From assembly GCA_033439795.1 (NCBI GenBank), contig JAUTDP010000006.1, forward strand, positions 1,984,001 to 2,048,000: DNA of 64,000 bases, read 5' to 3'. Within the stretch, counting starts at the first letter, position 1. Each line of letters opens with the position of its first letter. The notes under the pieces were generated by a model. That model did not search any database and had not been told where the DNA came from. It worked only from the letters and a program-made list of their open reading frames with translations. Position numbers and translations under genes: made by a program. This document shows, one piece after another, positions 23,893-36,605 of this stretch. The DNA is from Sordaria brevicollis (taxonomy: Eukaryota; Ascomycota; Sordariomycetes; Sordariales; Sordariaceae).

Positions 23893-25553
23893 ATGGAGGA
23901 CTCCGGCGCCGCTGAGGAACAGGCTCAACAGCCAAATATCAACGCCCACGACGAGACTCAACCAAGGTCCCAAACCATGACTCCTTCAGCTCAGAACTCA
24001 AACCATCCATCGCCAGTACCGCAGCAGCAGCAACAGCAAGGCGGCCCTTCAGTGACCACTCCCGCCTCTGGTCCGGCTCCCGGGCCGTCAGTATCAACGC
24101 CAGGACCCCCGCCCTCCGACACAGGTGCCGACGCCGGTTCCGAACCAGTCAACCCCCGGAAGCGAAAGAAGGCTTCAAGAGCGTGAGTCTTTGTCCATGA
24201 CCTTACTCATCACCCTCTCGCCCATCTCACCCCCCTTCTGTCCCCAACCCAAACCCTAACATCATCACCAGCTGCGACTTCTGCCACATCAACCACCAAC
24301 CCTGCGACAACGGCCAACCCAAATGTTCCGTCTGCACCAAACACAACAAGCCCTGTCTCTACCTCCGGCCCACAAAGCGTCGGGGTCCACAAAAGGGATA
24401 TCGAACAGCTCTCAACACCTACAAAGAGAGCGCCGCGGCATGGGGTGCCGTCCTAAGTGCCATGCCCGGGCTGGATGCCCTAATCGAAAACCATCTAAAA
24501 GCCGCTGGCACCCAGGGGAAACAGATTATTGCCAGTATCAAGGACGCGAATGCCCAGGAGGGACTGATTGCTACGTGGCAGCGTAGTGGAGTTTTTAAAG
24601 CGTTTTTTGGGGCCGGGGTTAGGCCGGGGTTGCCGGGGACGGGAGTCAATGGGAATGAAGGAACGCCTGTTCCTGAGCAGGGGCAGAATGGTGGCGAGCA
24701 GGAGGATGAGGAGATGGGTGGTGTGACTGCGTCACCAAATCTTGCAGCTCAAGTTGGAGGGAGAGGAGGGGGACAACAGCCACCGGCAAAGAGATTTGCT
24801 CGAGAAACGGAACAGAGGAAACAAGTAGCGAGAGACCTCGCTCAAGTACAGCAACAACAGCAGCAGCAGCAACAACAGTCGACTGCAACAGGGACAGGAG
24901 GAGGAGTGAAGGGGCAGTCAATATCCCCAACGGAATCACCTGGCCCATCAATACCGCCGCCACAGCCATTACTACAACCAGCAACAGCGACAGCCACGAC
25001 AGTACCACCGACAGCACCAACGATACCAACATCCCGTCCTGGCCAGAGCACAGGGATATCAGCCTTCAACACTGCCGCACCAAAGTTCACAATAAACGAC
25101 TCAACCCTGTCGGATATCGTAGCCAAGGACGCTGCGCAATCGTATGTCCCCCCCTTTACCCCCAACCATTTCCCTTCCTCCTTGTCCATTTTCATGGCAC
25201 TGACAAAAGACCCCAGCTCCTCCCGCGAATCCCAAACCCTCCGCCCCCTCGGCTTCGCCCCCGACGAAACCATAGCCGATTTCTACTCCATGGGCTCCAA
25301 CCCCGATCTCATACCCACCAACACTTCCTCCTCCGACCTCTTCGGCTTGAGCAACAACAACAACCACCATCACAACAACAACACCAGAAACAGCGTTGCC
25401 GGCAGCGGCAGTGGTATTGGCGGTGGGTACGCAACCAACGGTGCTGGCGCTGCGTATGACGGTAGCGGCGGCAATGCTGAAGATGATGATTTCTTGTTTG
25501 ATTCCGAACAGAGGGCGTATTACGAGTTGTTGATGGGGAGGAGTTTTATGTGA
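23893..25553 (+). CDS. Zn2Cys6 transcription factor
   Basis: This is a fungal binuclear-cluster DNA-binding regulator, expected in the nucleus. Exon 1 (23893-24182) ends in a Pro/Ser/Gln-rich region with RKRKKASRA. Intron 24183-24271 (GTGAGT..CCAG) leads into the cluster CDFCHINHQPCDNGQPKC and on to CSVCTKHNKPC, spacing C-x2-C-x6-C-x6-C-x2-C-x6-C. A linker with KRRGPQKGYRTALNTYKES follows. Later regions hold a polyglutamine run (24845-24886) and Asn/His/Gly-rich tracts. The frame is open to TGA at 25551-25553, but 25142-25216 has GTATGT, a CTGAC branch and CCCAG and is 75 nt, so it is probably an unrecognised in-frame intron (498 residues spliced, 523 unspliced). From memory the cluster and linker resemble COL-26/BglR-type sugar regulators; I hold that loosely. 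Confidence 0.8.
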
Positions 25554-26519
25554 GAGCTTGTATGGCATGCCATGCAGGAGAGGGACGGAGGGTGTTAGCC
25601 GAGGATTGCGTTTGGTTGGTTATGAAACTGGAAAACACCAAAGAGGCGGTTGGGATAGATTTGTGCCTCTCGAGGAAGACTCTTTCGGCGGATTGAGCCA
25701 GGGAAAAGTGCGGCTGAGGATACGTTTGGATATTGGATTTGCTGCCTTTTTGCTCTACCTACACAGGAGCAACCTGGCGAAAGCGTTAAGAAACGGAAAC
25801 AGCAAAACACATGCAGTATAGAAGCAGAGCAGAGCAGACCCCCAGATGATACAGGGCGGATATAGGTAACGAACGCATGATACCCGCCATAGCGAAACAA
25901 ATAAGCAAATGGCAACCTTTTTTTTCTACCAAGCACGAAAGCTATGACCCAACTTTCACTGTGGCCATCAACGATTGTTGCATGAGAGAAAAGGTTTACT
26001 ACTACTAATGTTTATTTGTTATTTGGGTATTTAGTTATGTTCAGTGATAAAACAACTGAGGGATATCTCAACCCCAGTCAACTCTTTATGAGTATGAGTT
26101 TCTAATGTTATGTTGCTGACTGGACCAGCAAATAGACAAAGCAATCTCTGCCAAAAGCAAGCAGAAGCCAAAAGCCAAAAGCCATTGCGACGTAGCAAGA
26201 ATAAGTGCAATCCGAGCCAGAAGCCATCAATTGTCCTAACCGTTCCAGTCATCCGTCCGTAAACCCGCCGATAGTGCGCCGCCATGATATGTAGTTTGGT
26301 GTGTTTAAAACAGTGGTAAGAAGATGAAACATGCCGGCTGATTAAGTACGCCAGGTAGAAGGGAGAGGAAAGAAAAGCAGATGCTAAGTGAAGAAGTGCA
26401 GAAGGGTTGAAGGAAGCAGAGTAGGCGAGGAGATTTAGCTGGTCGACACCATCAAAACCAGCCCTCTATCCCCGCCCATCCAATCCAAGCTCAAGCCTGC
26501 ACAGACAAGCAATAGAGCT
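25554..26519. other. intergenic, nothing recognised
   Basis: This is the shared 3' flank of two convergent genes. A short repeat of AGCCAAAAGCC words lies at about 26160-26185. Confidence 0.4.
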
Positions 26520-27301
26520 TTAGACGAGCTCGAAACCCTCATCCTCCTCCACCTCCTCCCCTTTATCTTGGGAGGCACCACCACCAGGGACCCTAAGTCC
26601 CCTCCTCTTCGCCTTCCGCCCCTTTAGCGCCTCCCCGTTCGCATCCAGAATCTCATACTCCTTCTCCACAAACTTTTCCGTCTTGCGATCATCCGTCTTG
26701 ACGAAGTTTTCCAGGGTTAGTGCCGTCCTGCTGAAGCCTGGTGTGGAGTCCTCGTCGAAGGAATACAAGAAATTATCTTCTGCTTGTGTTGAGGCAGAGG
26801 TGATGGAGGCGAATAAGTTCTTGGATGTGGTTACGGAGGGTGATGAACGTGTGGTAGTGCGGGAAGGGGTGGAATAGTCCACGTCGTCACCGTAGCGGAT
26901 ATCCTTTGCCGCGAACAGCTTGGGGAAGTTGATGCTGTGGTATCCGACGTTGCCGCCGCGGAGTTTGTACATGTTTCGGGAGGACTGTTTGGGGTATTCG
27001 CAGCCGCTGTTTTCACATTCATTCCATTAGCATATATTCACCTTTGAAGATGGTTGTTAAGAGAGAGAGAGACTTACCAAGCATCCCTCACTTTCCTTGC
27101 TGGGCGGGACTTGATCATCTGGTTGGGATGGTGTTGGTTGGAAAGCAACTCGCCGGTCATGGACCAGCTCTTTTTAACACCGGGCAGGTCGCGGGTTCCT
27201 GATGCCCACTTTGAGGACGAGTCCTTGGTGCGCTTCCATTCCTTGTGGGAGCTGCGGAGGTCACGCTCGTATTGGACGGAGGAGTCGAGGGGAGTAGCCA
27301 T
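26520..27301 (-). CDS. small conserved-looking protein, unknown function
   Basis: I do not recognise the family. Exon 1 (27301-27078) and exon 2 (27006-26520) join across a 71-nt intron with GTAAGT and ACAG, giving 236 residues. The N-terminal half is basic and moderately conserved in appearance: SVQYERDLRSSHKEWKRTK, then PARKVRDACGCEYPKQSSRN across the splice. The C-terminal half is Ser/Thr-rich, then charged (EKFVEKEYEILDANGEALK), a basic patch KGRKAKRRG, and an acidic tail. It has no signal peptide or membrane segment. ATG 27301 is the first in frame. The low-complexity ends and basic patch would fit a nuclear or RNA-associated protein, but this is inference only. Confidence 0.65.
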
Positions 27302-28550
27302 TTTCGTTGAAGTGATATTAAGTGGTGTAAGTGTAAGTTGGTGTTTGGTGTTGATAATGTCTAGGTAGACGTAAAGAAATGAAGAGTTCCAAGGACGGGA
27401 GAAAGTCGACTAAGTACTCAAGAAGTCCAAAGAGAAAGCCGGAATCGGTCCCCTTAAGATCTGGTTCCTGAATTCGTGATGTAATCGTCGTTCAACCGGT
27501 AGTACGGAGGTACAGAGTACAGACAGATAGTACAGCGGTGTAGGTATGGAGTCCACAAGGGGGAGTTGTGAGTGCGTGCGTGACGTGCCGACTAGGGGTG
27601 GTTGGACCTCAGGGTCGGGAACTAGTCTGGTACCTAGAGATAGTTGGCTCTGCCAAGAACCTTGATGGCACTATATTGGAGTCAGGCCCTGTCGATCTAG
27701 CCAAGTCGTATGTATGTACCAATTATGGAAATAGAGATGTAATCGGCGGAGAGAGAAGGATTCCTAGGGAAATCGAAATAGTTGTGAAGATGGTCGAACA
27801 GGTGGGGAGAGAAAGACCGTTGTGGTCGATGGTGGTTGTTCGGTCAGGGGGGGATGTTAAAAGTGGGAAAAGGGTATGAGGCCCTTTAGTGATGTGGTGA
27901 TGAAAGAGAGAGAATGGATTGGAAGAAAGAACGGCTTTGTTGCGATGCCCTCTTTTTAAAAGCGGCGGTTGGATCAGGTGCAAGCTACGAATGACTGTAG
28001 AGGCTGAATATGGTTTATTGCAGCGAGTTCCGTCAGGAGGTTGCCGGTGACTCAAAGAAGCGACTTCCCAGTTAGGAAACGGTGAGAGAGGCGTTGAATA
28101 ACACGGCCACTGATAAGCCGATAAGGATGCGATAAGCGATGACGCGCTGTGTTGGTGATAGTTGGACCGAGATTCGATGACGGTGAGACAACAACGATAA
28201 GACTAGGTATGTATCGATGGTGTCTGTGTATGTCTTGACTGTTGTTGTATTATCGTTAAGTTTGCAAGATGGAGGCAAAACAAGAGACAGAAGGGGAGGC
28301 CTGATATTTGTATGTTTTATCTATCAACGGGCACCTCTACGGCCATGACCATGACCATGACCAAGCACTGCCTGGATCTTCTGATGGAGGGTATCAGGAA
28401 CACACGGGTCACTTCTCCCCAAAGGAGGACATCGATGCCTTGCTGAGACAACGAGATGGTCACCTTTTTGATTCATGATGGAAGCCCAGGGTCCGTTTTC
28501 TTATCTTGAAGACGGACCCTTTCGGAAGACAAAGTGCCCAAAGTGCATGT

Positions 28551-28575
28551 GGATGGATGGATGGATGGATGGATG
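28551..28575. repeat. GGAT tetranucleotide microsatellite
   Basis: About six tandem GGAT units. Confidence 0.95.
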
Positions 28576-29318
28576 TGGAAGTACCCCGGTACCTCTCTTG
28601 GGATCAAGAGGTTGGTGCATGACCCTGGAGAACAAGGCCAAGTGACGACAGTGGCAGAAGCGGAAAGATGCTGGATATCAAGACTTTTGTCAGCTGCCAG
28701 ACAAGACAGGACAAGGACAAGGACAAGGAACGGATACGATGAGGCCTTGTTGTTGCACAGTACCAAGATTCCCGAGACTATGCGAACTGAGTACGGGCGC
28801 GGTCGAGGCATGGAGATACATCCTGAGGCACAGTGCACCAGCTGCTCATTCTGTGTCCAACCGCCTGGTGCCTTGTCCAGTGAGGTTGAAGCGTGCTTCT
28901 TATTGCCGTCTTCTGGTGTGCTCCTTTTTCTTTTCCTGCTTATTATGGGTGACTTTGAGCCGGCCTCCCGCTTGATGAATGATGACATTGGCCGTTTCGA
29001 TTACGCCTTTGACTGATGCTCTGAACGGCGATTTGTTTCGTCCTTACCTGGAACTTCCATGTTTATTTGATGCCCGTGTCCGTTGAACTGGGTAACCGGA
29101 CGTCCCGTTTGCGATAAATGGGAGATGTTTGGATCCTTGTCAGCTCCCTGAATAGACTATTTGTTAGCCCAACAACAGACACAAGCTTCTACCGCTGTTG
29201 CACTCAGGTCTCAACGACTTGTTACACATGCTGCTTTCCAGTGTTGACAATGGCATCTTGCTATCTCCTACCATTCATCTGTCTTGTAAGGAATGGTTGA
29301 TAGTATCGAATGGAGAGA

Positions 29319-29344
29319 GGCTGGCTGGCTGGCTGGCTGGCTGG
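29319..29344. repeat. GGCT tetranucleotide microsatellite
   Basis: Six tandem GGCT units followed by GG. Confidence 0.95.
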
Positions 29345-30908
29345 TTGTCCCCGGCTTGCCCCGGATGCGGTGCGGCCGGATGTGGGGGAAGCTAACCCGC
29401 CAACGACGCTAGAGCAGGACAGCACGGGGTACCGATGATCGATCCGTCGCGACGTCTGTACCTGTACCATCACACCGAACAAGATTCATCGATCTTGAAT
29501 GCCATTTCAAAACGCTTTGTTTCCCTGGAATGTCGTCCGAGCCACATGAGTAGAAGAGTCAAGAACGTGGTGTCCAAAGAGCCATCAAGGAGGCCCTCAA
29601 TGTCCCTCAGGCTTATCGCTTATCGCTAGGTACATCTACGGCTGTCTGTCACTGGCCAGCAAGGTCCTCGCCGCGATGGATGCCGAGGATGTCGCTGAGT
29701 GACAGGATGACGCTCCGTCAATCAGGGGCGCATGCGTCTCCTTCTGCAGGGTAGCAACCGTCAGCGCTTGTGGAGATAAGACGTTAACATTGTCAACCAC
29801 ACCGCGATATCGGCATTCTTACAAGTGGTCTTCAGGAGACAACATTCAAGAGAATAGCAATCATATTCGAACAAGTGTCAACAATGGAGATTGCTACGTC
29901 TTTCAATCAAGATGCATAGTTCCAATCAAGCTTGTTGATGCCATCATCTATCTGGATCAAGCCTACCTCCTGCGTATAGCCAAGTTTGGTCAACCCCCTT
30001 TTTCTTCCTTCCATTCCGGGCCGCCTCACTTAGTCACCTCACTGTGTAGACAAGACAAGTAAAAGAGGCAGGGATATGCCAAGGCCCACGAGGCGTGGTC
30101 GGCTGACCATCTCCGTCATCTCCATAGCCGCCTTGGAATGAAGAAGAAGCAGACGCGCGATCCAGGTACCGACTATGGCCGAATGAAAGCAGGTGCTCGT
30201 ACGGCGTGTGCAATGGTTGATTGTTCTTCGGCTATGCCGCCGTGGTTCACCGTAACTCGATCGACGTGCGTGCTCAGCTGTGTTTCTCGCGTCTTGTCGC
30301 CTATACGGGACGTGATGGCGTGATGCGACTGAACAGCCGTTAGTAAGAGATGTTAGCCGCCTGGAGTTTGAGTTATACTCCCTTTCCTTGATGGCAGAAA
30401 GGTTTAGGGATATCATGGATGACAGTGATAGAACTCCCTACGCCCACGGCCACGAGCTCCCCTGGCGCAAGACAGCTGTATCTCCAATATTCATCAGTGA
30501 TCCAAACACAATGGAACCGCCGATCCCAAACCTGAATCTGTTTTACTTTCCGGAGTTTGTCTTCGTGATTCGTGATACCTTCCACCACATGCCCGATTCA
30601 CAATCGGCTCTCTCACCAGAATCGCCGACAGCGGCGAGCACCATCACCAGCGTTATCAGTGATGTCACTCAGCTGGACATCTCGCCCTATCTTATCGCTA
30701 TCAGCTGCCGATAAGGCAACCACAGCGCACTGGCCATCTTCAAACCACCACAGGCTCACAGCACTAGTATTACCTACAGTTGTCATCCGGCAGGCAATTT
30801 GGTTAAACAGCAATCTAATCAACACCAGCATCACCATCGCCTTCAATTGACCAAACATCAACCATCAACGCCATCACGCATCAGTGACCGGTCTCAGTAA
30901 CCGTCAAA

Positions 30909-32018
30909 ATGCCCTCAGACAAAGCAGCCTACCTAGCAGCACACTACCTCTCCACCGACCTTCCGAAGTCAAGCTCAACCAAGAAACGCAAGCGCAAAAC
31001 CAAATCCACCACCGAATCAGGCCTGATCATAGCCGACGACGACGACACAACATGGGCGACCTCCCACAAAAAAGATTCCGACGACGATGAATTCGACGGT
31101 CCCGTCCTAGCAAGCGACGTAAAATCCGCCGACTTCAGAAAGGCCAAAAAATCCGGCTGGAAATCCGTCACAGCACCCAAACCAACAACCACCACCACCC
31201 AAACAGCCGCAGACCGCGAAGCAGCAGCAGCCGCCGACGCCATCCTAGCCCAAACCGCCGCCGAAACCGCCGCCCTAGCGCGCGAAGCCGGCGGCGACGA
31301 TGAAGTCCTCGTCGTAGACACAACCACCGGCGCCACAGCCCTCACCACATCCCACAAGCCCGCCGAGATGGCTGCCCAAGCACCAATAATGTCCAACGGC
31401 ACGCACGCCGGTCTTCAATCCGCCTCCGCCATTACCGCCCAACTTAAAGCGCGACAAGAGGCCGAAAGGGCTGAACTCGATCGCCTCCGTGCAGAACGGG
31501 AACAGCAGGGGGATGACCAACAAGAGGAACTCGTCCTTCGCGACGCCACCGGCCGCCGAATCGATGCGTCCATGCGAAGAGCGGAGGCGAGGAGACAGCA
31601 GGCTGAGGCTGAGCGGAAAGAGGCTGAACGGCTTAGGGCGCTAAAGGGCGAAGTCCAGTTAGAGCAGGCGCGACGAAGAAGGGAAGAGTTGGAAGAGGCG
31701 AAACTCATGCCGTTGGCACGGTCGAAGGATGATGAAGAGATGAATAGAGAACTGAAGGAAAAGGAGAGGTGGAATGATCCTATGGCTCAGTTTTTGGCTC
31801 CGGAGGAGGTGAAAACAAAGAAAGGAAAGGGAGGAAGGGGGTTAGGGAGGAGACCGGTGTATAAGGGACCGGCACCGCCGAATCGGTACGGTATTAAACC
31901 GGGGTATCGATGGGATGGGGTGGATAGGAGTAATGGGTTTGAGGCGGAGCGGTTTAAGGCGATTAATAGGCGGGAGCGGAATAAGGGGTTGGAGTATGCT
32001 TGGCAGATGGATGAGTAG
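30909..32018 (+). CDS. BUD13: pre-mRNA-splicing factor Bud13/Cwc26
   Basis: Bud13 is part of the RES (retention and splicing) complex with Ist3/Snu17 and Pml1 and acts on activated spliceosomes in the nucleus. The single exon starts at ATG 30909 (CAAAATGCC) and encodes 369 residues. The N-terminus has the family opening [10 protein letters not shown] and a Lys/Arg-rich patch ([10 protein letters not shown]). The middle is Ala/Arg/Glu-rich coiled coil. The conserved C-terminal block carries [28 protein letters not shown] and [20 protein letters not shown], ending YAWQMDE. This block is the diagnostic part of the family. No intron is needed and the gene looks intact. It is a housekeeping gene with no functional link to its neighbours visible. 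Confidence 0.93.
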   Translation: MPSDKAAYLAAHYLSTDLPKSSSTKKRKRKTKSTTESGLIIADDDDTTWATSHKKDSDDDEFDGPVLASDVKSADFRKAKKSGWKSVTAPKPTTTTTQTAADREAAAAADAILAQTAAETAALAREAGGDDEVLVVDTTTGATALTTSHKPAEMAAQAPIMSNGTHAGLQSASAITAQLKARQEAERAELDRLRAEREQQGDDQQEELVLRDATGRRIDASMRRAEARRQQAEAERKEAERLRALKGEVQLEQARRRREELEEAKLMPLARSKDDEEMNRELKEKERWNDPMAQFLAPEEVKTKKGKGGRGLGRRPVYKGPAPPNRYGIKPGYRWDGVDRSNGFEAERFKAINRRERNKGLEYAWQMDE

Positions 32019-32513
32019 TCTTTCACTCAGCAAGGAGATGGACTGCTGGGTTTGGGCTTCTGGGATAATCTGGATTGAGGATGGCTTGGGGATGAGGATA
32101 AGAAAATGGGTTATTGATGTTAGGTGTTTCGGCGTTAAAGGTCCATGCCAAAGAGAAATGAACAAACGAGCGGGCAAAATTTGGATGCATTATTGGAAGA
32201 TTTCAAGCTCTTTTGTCCAAATCAAGGATACAGAACATGGGTGACTCTGGGTGATCAGGCAAGGACAAGTTTATACCATGAGCATGGTCATATAGCAGCA
32301 CAACGCATCAACAAGCGTGAACCTTAAAGCACATCGCATAACGGACCATAAAATCGCTTCAAGGAGATATATTACTAGTCTACCCGACTTCACTCCCCAA
32401 AGCATATCCATCCGCTTAGGCGGCCAATGACCTGATCTAAGAAATACCTCCTATCGATATTCTGGGAAAAGTCCAATCCGCTATAACCTGTGTAAAATGG
32501 TCCGTCCGTGTAC
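32019..32513. other. convergent 3' region
   Basis: This lies between the 3' ends of BUD13 and the minus-strand TFIIF-alpha locus. Nothing is recognised. Confidence 0.4.
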
Positions 32514-32948
32514 TTAGTCCCTTTCAAACATCTCATCTTCCATAACCTCATCCTCTCCGACAACCTTCCCCATCGCTGGAAACCATATCGTCTCACGACG
32601 CTGAGCGTAGTAATCCTGAGCAAATCGGCCCACGATCTTGATCCGGGTCGGAGGTTTCGGCTTGGGTAAGAGGTTGGAGATAGTTTGCTGCTTGAATGCC
32701 AGGTTGGATTCCAGCTTGCGTGACCAACTGTCCTGAACCGTGTCATCATTTGTTTCTCCTGATGACTTCGCAGCAGCGGAATCACAACCACTCTTTCCTA
32801 ATCTCCATGCTGACTTCACGCTTCCGGAATGGTAGTATGAAGCCCTATACCCGTCATCATCTGCATCTCTAATTCCCCACCCATCATCCTTAACAAGCGC
32901 TGGCGAAATAGACTTCTCAGCAGCCGGAGGCACGCCGTCGCCTCCACT
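32514..32948 (-). other. 144-codon open extension after the TFIIF-alpha stop
   Basis: Directly downstream of the TFIIF-alpha TAG (32949-32951) the same frame continues for 144 codons to TAA at 32514-32516. It has no ATG near its beginning, so it is not an ordinary separate gene. The sequence looks coding, especially its second half (RKLESNLAFKQQTISNLLPK, IKIVGRFAQDYYAQRRETIW), and ends acidic. It could be a C-terminal extension reached by readthrough or by UAG-to-UGG editing. It could also be an exon of an alternative transcript, or sequence recently cut off by CAG-to-TAG. I do not recognise a domain. Confidence 0.45.
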
Positions 32949-35338
32949 CTACGACTGAGGACTGGCAGCACCACTTCCTCCGCCTTGGGCAGCGCCCGTC
33001 TTGCGCCTGATAAGCTTGTCGGGGCCCAAGTAGCCAAAACGCTTGACCAAGCCGAGCCACTCCGACTTGGTGGACAGATGGGGCTTGGAGCGGTTGGGTG
33101 TCGCGTCGATGCGGTGACTAAAGGGCTTCATAAGCACGGCGAGAGCGACACCGTTGGGGTGCTGGTCGATAGCTGCCATGACCTCTTCGGGCTTGATGAA
33201 ATCGTTGGCCGGGGTGGAGCTGCCAGAGGTGGGTGGCGGGGAGCCGCTGGGGGAACCTTTTGGGGAAGACATGTTAGTTTGTTGTTGAACTTGATGATGG
33301 TGTGTTGAAAGAATGGGTTGATGATGAAGGAGTGCAGTAAGGCTGTTGAATAGGGGAGCTGTTTGCAGTCTTATAGCAGTGCTTGGTGGAACGAGGATTA
33401 TGTGACAGAGCCAGTGACGCAAACGACACAATGACTCGAAACGAATTGTGTTTGCAACAAAGACAAAGTGAGACGTTCACCGAACAGTCATTACAAAGCA
33501 AAAGGGACGGCACGATAGAGCGGGAACACGCAATCAAAGATAAAGAAATTCTTACCTGGATGAGGAGGGCTACCGGGCCTGGAATTAGGCACAACACCAC
33601 CAAGCGTCGTCTGCTTCATCGGAGGCCTGTTGCTCTTGGCACCGCCGTCAGACATCTCGCCATCACTGGTGGCGCCCTTAGGACGGCCAGGCAGAGGAGT
33701 GTTTGAGCGGCTCTGGCCCAAAGACGTCGTGCCCTTGTTGGCAGCGAGCTTGACCTTTTTGCGGTTCGATTCGGCTTCACTAGACTCCGAGAGGTTGGGT
33801 GAACCAGCACGCTTGAGCTTGTTCTTCTTTGTGGAGTCGGGAGCCTTGAGCTTGCCCGTTGGTGTCGCGGTGCCCTTGGTGTTGGTGCCTGAAGGAGCAT
33901 CCTTCTTCTCTTCTTCCTTGTTCTCTTCCCCTTCTTTCTTTTCCTCGTTCTCGTCTTCAGACTCCTCCGATTCGGCAAAGGGATTGTCCGACTCCCGGTC
34001 CGAGTCCGTGCCTGCATCGTAATCCATAGCGTGCTCCAGCTTGACGAGGCGTTTGACGACCTCCTTACCCGTCTTCTTCAACCTAAGCCTCTCCAGCTCA
34101 CGCTCTCTTTCTTCCTGGTCGACGGCGCTCTGATCACCCTCACCGAACAAGTTGGCAGCAGCTTGTTCACGGCGAATACGTTCCTTGGCCTCCTTGGCAT
34201 CTTCATCCTCTGCCTCAAACCCGGGGGTCTCGTCGTCATCCTGGAACTCGTCACCGGACATGTCAAGTTCGTAATCGTCTCTACGCTCCGACTTGGGGGC
34301 AGCCCTTGATGTGTAACTCTCCGTCTTGACACGCGCACGTCCGCCGAGAAACATTCTGGTATCGGCCTTCTCCTTCTGAGTTAGCTCCCTCTCCCTGTCG
34401 CGCATGACCCAGCGCTTGACGTCCTTGTTCTGCTTCATCATGTTCTCGGCATCGTCCAGGGACAAAACGTTGAACTTTGGCTTCTCGTGGAAGGCGTACC
34501 AGCGCGTTAGGGGGATCATCTGGAACTTGTTCTCTTTGGTCTGGACGAGAGCACAGTTGACTTCGGACAGACCAGCAACGTAATGACCGACCCAGACACC
34601 CGACTTGCCCTCGGCATCTTCGAGGTGCCATGGGAGAGTCTCCTGGTACTTCAGATCCAATGCCTTCTTGTGCTCCTCGGAATGTCTTCCGTGGAAGGCG
34701 TGGGTCTTTTGGGTCTTGTCCTTCTTTTGCGGCTTGTTGGGTTCATTCGGCTTCATGACGGGAGCGATCTTGGCTTGGTCGAGTGCACGCTGGGCCTCCT
34801 TGGCTTCCTTCTCCTGGCGAATACGCTCAGCCTCTGCGTCGTCCATGGGAACATCCTCCATCTCTTCCTTGAGGGCCATGCGGTGGGCGGGCGGCAGACG
34901 GGGGTCTCGGCGTTGCAACGTGACGGGGCGGGGAAACTGGTCCTGATCGGTTACGTCCAGGTTGCCGTGCTTGGTGTTGAGCTGCATAATGTGGAAACGC
35001 AACTCCATGAGCTGCTTTTTCGTTGTGACCAAGGGGAATTCTTCGACATAGCCTTGTGGCTGCTCACTCCATTTTCCTGGGTTCATGGACCTCTTCCTCT
35101 TATGGTCCATGGCCTTGACCTCGAGCTGGCGAAGAGATCGGTTCTGGCCGGCGGTTTCCGACGCACGGGACCTGGCCTCCCAGTCTGCTGGGCGGCGGGC
35201 CATTGGTGGTTTCGGGAGGGTCTTCTTTCTGGCCACGAGGGGGTCGGCATTGGGCTTCTTGCGGATGATCTTCTTGGGTGGCTGTGGCCCATTGGGGGCA
35301 GCACCAGCGGGAGGCGCGCGGGGTGGAGGAGCGCTCAT
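32949..35338 (-). CDS. TFG1: TFIIF alpha subunit (RAP74/Tfg1)
   Basis: TFIIF binds RNA polymerase II and guides it into the pre-initiation complex; the alpha subunit pairs with TFIIF-beta in the nucleus. Exon 1 (35338-33556) and exon 2 (33256-32949) join across a 299-nt intron (GTAAGA, ACTAAC branch, AAAAG), giving 696 residues. The N-terminal half carries the dimerisation region: FPLVTTKKQLMELRFHIMQL, GVWVGHYVAGLSEVNCALVQ and FQMIPLTRWYAFHEKPKFNV. A long acidic/basic linker follows. The C-terminus holds the winged-helix domain in exon 2 (EEVMAAIDQHPNGVALAVLM, WLGLVKRFGYLGPDKLIRRK). The start ATG 35338 precedes a Pro/Ala-rich stretch. The stop is TAG, with an open in-frame extension beyond it (previous entry). 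Confidence 0.92.
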
Positions 35339-36605
35339 GTTGACGGTTTGGTGAGATGTCCCGTTGTAGTTTGTGTAAGATGATCGTTTCTGGGAGCGAG
35401 ATGGGTGTTGGTCGTCTTTTTCTTTTTTAGACTTGGGCGTACGTCATGGAAATTCAGTCGATCGGCAGTTGTCGAACTCTCGCGATTAGCGCGTTAGTTG
35501 GTCGAGGAAGGGGTGATGTGAGAGATGTCGAAATAAGGCTTCGAAATAATCTGATGCCGAAAGGGACGTTGTTAGGTTATGGGTGGTCGAAGATCAAATC
35601 GGCGGGGACAAAGAGGACTTTATAGGATGGGAAATTGGAATTGTTGTTGAAAGTCCCAAGGTTGATGCAGTGGGAAGTCGAAGTCCAAAATGCTAGGTTA
35701 CAAGGCAGTCGCGCTTGAAGTGCAGGTGGTCGGCTTTCGACGCATTCACCGAGCGGCTTAAAGCCAAAGACAAAGAAGCAAGAGTGGGCCTTGAATGCAA
35801 TGTGGCCAATAAAAAGCCGGGAGAGGTGCAAATCAGCCAATCATGTAGGCAGAACCCTTGAAGGCTCAGCCTCTCCACACCTACGTCAGGTAGGTAACTT
35901 GTGGCCTACTTATTTAGTGCGTTCTTCACATGTTCCTTAAACACATATGCCAAAGATTGGGTGCTCTGCAGCATGCTGTTCCTGCCCGTTGCTTGCTGCC
36001 GCCGGGTGTCACAGCTGAAAGCCTGAGACTGAACAATCTGTTTGTGGACAATATGGCAGGTATCTCCAGGCAAACACGGTGAGAAGCATGACGCGACTTG
36101 ACACGATTCAGCAACACCATTTTCAGCATCTCAAGTTCACGAGCCCAGGGCAGCAAGGCTACATCGCCGCCTCCACCGGGCCCATCCCAGCGCTGTGGTA
36201 CTAGCTACAAGGTACCTTTTTGTCACTCCATATTCCATACCGCTGCGGTGCCCTGAGAACAGAAGCCCAAAGTGGAATTCGAGAAAGAGTTAAAGACGAG
36301 GCGTGTTGCTTTCCAACTCGGGTCTCCTTTTTTCCGTCAACTCTTCCTAGACTCATCTCAGACCAATTGGTAGACGGGATATACGACACTTCAGCTAACC
36401 ACTCACTCTTCCAAGGTGGTCTACCAGTTAGTTCTAGGATATCAAGCACCACTGTGACGTCTCTTACCAACTACCTACACTTCGTCACACCATCAGCAAC
36501 ATCTGGCTGCTCTCCCCTCAATGCATGCAGCTTGGTCGACTTGCTCTTCTGAAAAAACGGCGGATCCTTAGAGGGCGTATCCCTTCTCAGGGTATCATCA
36601 CCACC
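35339..36605. other. divergent promoter region
   Basis: This is shared upstream sequence of TFIIF-alpha (minus) and the nucleotidyltransferase (plus). The frame of the latter is open back to about 36525, but the CACCATGG at 36606 is the better start. No other gene is supported. Confidence 0.45.

Larger units (their letters stand above)
27302..30908. other. 3.6-kb gene desert
   Basis: Open frames up to 170 codons occur on both strands (for example 28534-29016 plus), but they are built on microsatellites or lack any family or splice support. Microsatellites and short tandem words are scattered through it (CATGAC near 28340, GGACAA near 28708, plus the two listed separately). It may hold regulatory sequence of BUD13 or unannotated non-coding RNA; I cannot tell. 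Confidence 0.4.

Noticed and set aside
28534..29016. 160-codon plus-strand open frame in the gene desert
   Set aside because: It begins in the GGAT microsatellite and reads as low-complexity and random sequence.
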